Source of the DNA: Stramonita haemastoma
Lineage: Eukaryota; Mollusca; Gastropoda; Neogastropoda; Muricidae
DNA: 64,000 nucleotides
Assembly: GCA_030674155.1 (NCBI GenBank)
Contig: CM060324.1
Location: forward strand, 49,320,035-49,384,034
Direction of reading: 5' to 3'
The notes under the pieces were generated by a model. The model was given only the letters and a program-made list of their open reading frames with translations. It ran no database searches and was not told the origin of the DNA. Below are positions 59,391 to 64,000 of the stretch, in pieces. How positions within the stretch are numbered: position 1 is the first letter of the stretch; every line of letters begins with the position of its first letter. Both the position numbers and the translations under genes were made by a program.

Positions 59391-62351
59391 TTAGTTGAGG
59401 ACGTAGTCTTTCAGGTAAGTTGGAGTTTTGGTGGTTCGGCCTGAACGTCTTGTACTGGGTGATGGAAGCTGGTCGTAGCTTGTATTGTTGTTCCCAGTTT
59501 CTCCAGTTGAAGGTGTCTCAGCAGGAATGATGTCTCCAGGAATGATGTCTGGGTCCTCTGGAGCATCGAGTTCTGGAACGTCGCCAGGAATGTTGATGTG
59601 TGCTGGCAGCTGTCGAAAGTGGGACGAATTTCTGGTGATGAGAGATCCGTCAGGGCGGCAAGCTGTTATCATGCTCCCCTTCTTCTCTTTCACCAGGCAT
59701 GGCGTCGTGTTGTACGGCGTTGTCAGCGCATTTTGCTTGGGCTGCTTGACCAACACGTAATCACCAGGTGCCATGTTTGCTTGTGCAGTGTGACGGCGGG
59801 CATTAACGTATTCTGCCATCTTTCCTTTATTGTGATGGTCATTGTGCGCAATACGAGTATGCACAGGGACCGGAGAGAGATGTTTCGGAGCTGTGGGTAG
59901 ACCGACGTTCATCTTCCGTCCTGTCATTGCCTCGAATGGCGAGACACCAGTTGCAGTGTGTGGCGTTGCCCTAAATGTTCGGAGGAACGTTGGGATTTCC
60001 TCCTTCCAGTTTCGGCCGTCAGCTGTTGATGTACGGATATTGTTTTTGAGGGTTCCCACGAAGCGCTCAGCTGCACCGTTCGCCTCAGGCCACACAGGCG
60101 TAATTTTCCTGTGCCTGAAACCATTCCTCTCAGCGTATTGTGCAAAGGCTTGACCGTTGAATGGTGGGCCATTGTCTGTCTTGCAGATTTCAGGGAAGCC
60201 TTGGCGTGCGAAAATTTGGTCCAGACGGGGGAGTATGGTTCTTTCTGAAGTGGATGAGACGATCTCCACTTCTGGGTATCGACTGTATTCGTCAGTGACC
60301 ACCAACACGTATTCTCCCGATGGAAACGGTCCAGCGAAGTCAATCGCCACTGCTACCCATGGGCCTGAAGGGAGTGGTGTTGGTTGGAGAGGTTCTCTCT
60401 GTGTTGGTCCTTTGTACGTGGCCTGGCATGGAATACAGGACTTCACAGCATTCTCAACCAGTTTGTCGATACCAGGAAACCAGATTTTTTCCCGGATCAG
60501 TTGCTTGGTCTTCACAATACCTTGGTGTGACTGGTGAGCAATGTCTATGGCTTGGTTCTGAAGTGACTGCGGAAGAATGAGACGATGACCTCTAAGAACA
60601 AGTCCATCATGCACGGATAACTCGTCTTTGAATCGTGCAAAGTCTGAAATGTCACTTCTCCATTGTCCAGTTTGGACTGCCTGCATAACTTTCTGGAGCT
60701 GAGGGTCTTTCTGAGTTTCAGCTCGAACATCGTCTTGCGTCATTGCTTTCGGTACTGCAAATTTGGCTAGGAATGCAATGTACTCCTCACCAGCGTTGTC
60801 TCTGGCAGGTGTTGTTTGAGGATGCCGGCTGATGTAGTCAGCTGGGTTTTGTTCATTTCTGCCTGGCCTGTACACGAATTCGACCTCGTACGGCATGAGT
60901 CGAAGACGCCATCTCTCAATTCGGGCTGTTGTTGGGTTTCGGCTTTTGACTATCCCGAGCAGTGGTTTGTGGTCAGTGATGAGTTTGAATGGAGCTCCTT
61001 GCACGTACAAGTGGAAATGTTCGATTCCATAGACAGCAGCAAGCATCTCTCTATCTGTCTGTGAGTAGCGTTTTTCGACGTCTGTGAGCGCTCGGCTCGC
61101 GTAACAGATTGCCTTGTTGTCTTGGACGAGAATCGCCCCAAGACCAACTGGGCTAGCATCCACCAGGATAGACGTTTCTTTAGCAGGATCAAAGTATGCC
61201 ATGACTGGGCTTGAGGTGAGCATTTCTTTCAGCTTTTCGAACGCCGCCTGTTGAGCTGCTGACCAGGTCCAACTCACATCTTTCTTGAGTAGTTCACGCA
61301 GTGGACTGGTGATTGTCGCATATGCAGGAATGTATCTAGCCATGTACTGAGTCATACCGAGAAACGATCTGAGTTCAGCGATGTTTGTAGGTGCAGGGGC
61401 ATTGAGAATTGTCTTGGTTTTCTCAGGATCTGCGGTCATCCCCCCTCTTCCAAACACATGGCCAAAGAATGTCAGCTCGGACGCAGAAAAAATGCATTTC
61501 TTGTGGTTGAGTTTTGCTCCCACCTCTTGTAGGCGTTGAAGTGTCTTCTTCAAGCTCCTGTCATGTTCTTGCTGAGTAGCCCCGAATACGATGATGTCGT
61601 CAGACAGATTTCTAACGCCAGGAATGTCATGCAGTACATTGGATATGGCGTTTTGGAAAATTTCTGAAGCTGCATTGACTCCAAATAACAGCCTTTTGTA
61701 TCTGAACAATCCAACGTGAGTCGAGAATGTGGTGATCTGACGAGAGTCTGAGTCAATTTCCAGCTGATGATAGGCTTGAGTCATGTCAAGTTTGCTGAAC
61801 CTTGTAGCCCCATTCAGATCTGCAATCAAATCGTCAAGTGTTGGCATAGGATGTTTTTCTCTACCTATTGCTTTGTTTGGTTCGCGCATATCAACGCACA
61901 CTCTAACTTCTCCCTCACGTTTCTTGGGGACGCACACAATAGGGCTGACCCAGGGAGTCGGTCCAGTTACCGGCTCGATGATGTCCAATTCTTGAAGTTT
62001 CTTCAGTTCGGCCTCCACCTGTTTTCGAAGATGGAATGGAACACGTCGGTGCTGTTGCGCAACAGGCTGTACTTCAGGATCCACATGCAGTTTGATTTTC
62101 GTATCTTTGATGTGTCCTAGTTTACCATCAAAAAGTTCTGTGAAGTTGTCAGCGATGGAACTTGTTGATTGGGCAGATGTGTCCAAATTCAGGCTTGCAG
62201 AGAATGCGAACTGTATCAGTCCCAAAGCTTGTGCAGTGTCTGCGCAGATAAGACTATCTGTTTTCTTGTCACTATTGACGACGTAGAATTTTGCATGTGT
62301 TCTTTTGCCTTTGTATTCTAGGTCTGTCGAAAAGTATCCATCCACAGGCAA
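59391..62351 (-). CDS. pol: pol of the Gypsy element: reverse transcriptase, RNase H, integrase
   Basis: A 986-codon open frame. The first codons continue the protease end. Reverse transcriptase spans about residues 90-300, with KLDM (Asp189) and the SDD form of the catalytic box (NLSDDIIVFG, Asp251-Asp252). RNase H spans about 390-510, with Asp398, Glu435, Asp460 and an Asp near 505. Integrase starts with an HHCC zinc region (H606, C639, C642). Its DDE triad follows at D671, D726 and E762, with the classic 35-residue D-to-E spacing. All catalytic residues are present. A C-terminal chromodomain was not recognised. The frame ends at 59391, about 930 bp before the 3' LTR. Confidence 0.93.
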   Translation of the reverse strand: MPVDGYFSTDLEYKGKRTHAKFYVVNSDKKTDSLICADTAQALGLIQFAFSASLNLDTSAQSTSSIADNFTELFDGKLGHIKDTKIKLHVDPEVQPVAQQHRRVPFHLRKQVEAELKKLQELDIIEPVTGPTPWVSPIVCVPKKREGEVRVCVDMREPNKAIGREKHPMPTLDDLIADLNGATRFSKLDMTQAYHQLEIDSDSRQITTFSTHVGLFRYKRLLFGVNAASEIFQNAISNVLHDIPGVRNLSDDIIVFGATQQEHDRSLKKTLQRLQEVGAKLNHKKCIFSASELTFFGHVFGRGGMTADPEKTKTILNAPAPTNIAELRSFLGMTQYMARYIPAYATITSPLRELLKKDVSWTWSAAQQAAFEKLKEMLTSSPVMAYFDPAKETSILVDASPVGLGAILVQDNKAICYASRALTDVEKRYSQTDREMLAAVYGIEHFHLYVQGAPFKLITDHKPLLGIVKSRNPTTARIERWRLRLMPYEVEFVYRPGRNEQNPADYISRHPQTTPARDNAGEEYIAFLAKFAVPKAMTQDDVRAETQKDPQLQKVMQAVQTGQWRSDISDFARFKDELSVHDGLVLRGHRLILPQSLQNQAIDIAHQSHQGIVKTKQLIREKIWFPGIDKLVENAVKSCIPCQATYKGPTQREPLQPTPLPSGPWVAVAIDFAGPFPSGEYVLVVTDEYSRYPEVEIVSSTSERTILPRLDQIFARQGFPEICKTDNGPPFNGQAFAQYAERNGFRHRKITPVWPEANGAAERFVGTLKNNIRTSTADGRNWKEEIPTFLRTFRATPHTATGVSPFEAMTGRKMNVGLPTAPKHLSPVPVHTRIAHNDHHNKGKMAEYVNARRHTAQANMAPGDYVLVKQPKQNALTTPYNTTPCLVKEKKGSMITACRPDGSLITRNSSHFRQLPAHINIPGDVPELDAPEDPDIIPGDIIPAETPSTGETGNNNTSYDQLPSPSTRRSGRTTKTPTYLKDYVLN

Positions 62352-62358
62352 AGGTTTG

Positions 62359-62883
62359 TCAGAAACCGTAGGCCATAATTCTGGGACATGGCTGTTTGAG
62401 TTTCAGATTTGTTGGGCATATCGACGTGTGCACAATATTTACTGTCGCACCACTGTCGACAAGAAATGACGTTTCTTTCCCAAACAGTGTGGCATGGACT
62501 GCTGGAATTTTGGAATTGTGGGTGACGTGGAAGACTGATTCCTCACTGGAGCTATCGGCTGATCTGTCACAAGTATTCGATACGTTGTTGATCTTCACAG
62601 GCTTTTGTTTGGATCTACAAACACGAGAGTAGTGTCCTATCTTCGAACAAGCTCTGCACTGCTTTCCCGCAGCTGGACATCCGTCGGGGTGTGGGAATGG
62701 TCCACCACAGTTACGGCATGTTGTATTTTGTCTTGGCGGTCTGGAACTTCCTCTACCTCGCTGAGAAAATCCACCTCTGCCTCTCTGCTGGAAGCCACTC
62801 TGTCCCTCACGATTGTTTGTGTGTGAGGACTGACCTCCTCCTCTTCCATGCTTACGACCGGCAGAATTCTTGACGGCATTCAC
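62359..62883 (-). CDS. gag nucleocapsid zinc knuckles and protease of the Gypsy element
   Basis: Begins in an Arg/Gly-rich stretch and continues with two cysteine clusters of the CCHC type (CRNCGG...C and CRACSKIGHYSRVC), which bind RNA. It then has a retropepsin-like motif FLVDSGATVNIV with the catalytic Asp in DSGA. The frame closes at 62359, a few bases before the pol frame opens, so protease and reverse transcriptase are out of register. Confidence 0.85.
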   Translation of the reverse strand: MNAVKNSAGRKHGRGGGQSSHTNNREGQSGFQQRGRGGFSQRGRGSSRPPRQNTTCRNCGGPFPHPDGCPAAGKQCRACSKIGHYSRVCRSKQKPVKINNVSNTCDRSADSSSEESVFHVTHNSKIPAVHATLFGKETSFLVDSGATVNIVHTSICPTNLKLKQPCPRIMAYGF

Positions 62884-63461
62884 TTTGTGACTGTGAGCCG
62901 TTTGTTCAATGTCTGCAGCCCTAGCTTCGGACAGCTCTTGAGATCGTGCTTCCGAAAGTATCTGGTCCAGTGTAAACGAATCCTAAGCGCTCTTCTCCTC
63001 AGTCTAGATGATGTACAACCATGCAGAATTTGTGTCAGAATTTCACTGTCTGCATCGTGAAAATCGCAGTTTATTGCTAACGCACGGAGTCGAGTATGGA
63101 AACTGTCAATTGTCTCACCTGTGTTTTGTGTCACATCTCTGAACTTCAGACGTTCGTAGCTGGTATTCTTCTTTGGGGTGAAGTATTCAGTGAAAGATGT
63201 CTTGAGCACGTTGTATTCGTTTGGTTCGTCGTCGATGGTTGCGCCGATCCCCTTTTTCTCGTCAGAGAAAGATTCGTAAATTTCGAAGATTTCGTCGCCT
63301 CCGTAATGAAGGAGTAGGGCTTTTTTTCGAGCGTCTCTTGTAATGTCCAAAGCACACACGAGATTTTCGAACTTTGACAGCCATTTCCGCCAACGTGTGC
63401 CAACGTTTTCATTGTCTTGATAGATGTGAAAATGTTCGAAATTTGGCAGACTTGTCGCCAT
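62880..63461 (-). CDS. gag: gag, capsid part of the Gypsy element
   Basis: ATG at 63461, 45 nt inside the 5' LTR, opens a 193-codon frame. Its first 160 or so residues look like a retrotransposon gag capsid (WRKWLSKFENL, ALLLHYGG, YFTPKKNTSYERLKF, ETIDSFHTRLR). After about 62980 the frame turns into unrelated sequence, while the expected continuation lies in another frame that joins the zinc-knuckle frame below. This is a frame break within gag, either a real mutation or a missing base in the assembly. Confidence 0.8.
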   Translation of the reverse strand: MATSLPNFEHFHIYQDNENVGTRWRKWLSKFENLVCALDITRDARKKALLLHYGGDEIFEIYESFSDEKKGIGATIDDEPNEYNVLKTSFTEYFTPKKNTSYERLKFRDVTQNTGETIDSFHTRLRALAINCDFHDADSEILTQILHGCTSSRLRRRALRIRLHWTRYFRKHDLKSCPKLGLQTLNKRLTVTK

Positions 63462-63492
63462 TTGGATGATATAGACTTGAAAAACGTACTTT

Positions 63493-63506
63493 ACCTCGTC
63501 GCCAGT
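63493..63506 (-). other. Primer binding site candidate
   Basis: Directly inside the 5' LTR the element strand reads ACTGGCGACGAGG. TGG near the LTR edge is the usual start of a PBS complementary to a tRNA 3' CCA end. The primer tRNA would end in CCTCGTCGCCA; I cannot assign the tRNA. Confidence 0.55.
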
Positions 63507-63698
63507 TGTTATGTTTCTCTTGAGAATGACCAGCTAGTGGCCTAATACATTCAAAATACAAACGTACGGCTTGCGCACAATAAAACCAGAACAACGTGGC
63601 ACTTGGCTGGAACCGGAAGTGACCTTTTATTCAAGGGAAATAACTCATATTACATATTACAATCTACTTTCAATTTCAGTTAGGCTTTGGACACAACA
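63507..63698 (-). repeat. 5' LTR of the Gypsy element
   Basis: 192 bp, same length and sequence as the other LTR by eye. In element orientation it starts TGTTGTGTCC and ends CATAACA. An AATAAA-like string occurs in the plus reading of the LTR (ACAATAAAACC), but the transcribed strand is the minus. Confidence 0.93.
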
Positions 63699-64000
63699 GT
63701 CTGCACCTTGTTTGCTTTTTTTTTTCTTCTTTTTTGTTGTTGATTTTTTGATGATATATTGGTATCATGGTTTTGTGTAGATTCAGTGAAAAGGAGCATT
63801 TTTGCTTTGCTTTTTGTTTTTAACTTTTGTTGGCTTTTTTTTGTTGGCTTTTTGAGCAAGTGGAGGGGGGTATGTGGATCATGTATGAAGTGAAAGATAT
63901 AGATTAGTATCTTATTAGTTAGTGAGAGAAGTGATCCTTGTGTGTATGTTTGTGTTTGGGGAGAGTAGGGGGTGAAGAATGGGGTGGGAGATGTGAACTT

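Larger units (their letters stand above)
58271..63698 (-). mobile_element. Gypsy-type LTR retrotransposon, full length, 5428 bp
   Basis: Two 192-bp LTRs (58271-58462 and 63507-63698) that I read as identical bound an internal region with gag, protease, reverse transcriptase, RNase H and integrase on the minus strand. The insertion is flanked by the 5-bp direct repeat GTCTG (58266-58270 and 63699-63703). LTRs begin TG and end CA. Domain order PR-RT-RH-IN defines a Gypsy/Metaviridae element. No envelope frame was seen between pol and the 3' LTR. Two frame breaks occur, one in gag near 62980 and one near 62360 between protease and reverse transcriptase. Identical LTRs imply recent insertion. Confidence 0.93.

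Noticed and set aside
59485..63317. Plus-strand open frames across the Gypsy element
   Set aside because: Antisense shadows of gag and pol.

Overview
The window is nuclear DNA of an animal, most likely a marine gastropod mollusc. The class is inferred from the gene structure, the very high density of (AC/GT)n microsatellites and several tRNA-derived SINE families; no species can be named. Genes are spread over many small exons with GT-AG introns of 0.3 to 4 kb. I built the exon models by hand from splice sites and protein similarity.

Layout. (1) Positions 1259-14149, minus strand: ten exons of the kinetochore scaffold KNL1, cut off at the left edge of the window. They carry SILK and RVSF phosphatase-docking motifs and a giant exon with a MELT-type repeat array. 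(2) Positions 14278-21538, plus strand: a complete six-exon peroxiredoxin-5 gene (PRDX5) with a mitochondrial leader. It is head-to-head with KNL1, the start codons being 128 bp apart across a promoter with a perfect CRE. (3) About 21.9-35.0 kb: no gene seen, but many SINEs and minisatellites. (4) Positions 35050-44754, minus strand: the seven-exon beta subunit of AMP-activated kinase, with a myristoylation start, a CBM48 glycogen-binding module and the C-terminal complex-forming domain. (5) 45-58 kb: mostly repeats, with a rearranged inverted copy of the AMPK-beta start region, a foldback element and a weak candidate gene with an importin-beta-binding-like basic segment. (6) Positions 58271-63698: a young Gypsy-type LTR retrotransposon on the minus strand, with identical 192-bp LTRs and a 5-bp target duplication.

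The three main genes are unrelated housekeeping genes (spindle checkpoint, peroxide detoxification, energy sensing). The strongest cross-cutting observation is that KNL1, PRDX5, AMPK-beta and the candidate gene each contain exons that miss single bases, mostly in homopolymer runs. This looks like residual assembly error rather than gene death. No prokaryotic-style system, CRISPR array, rRNA or genuine tRNA gene was found.
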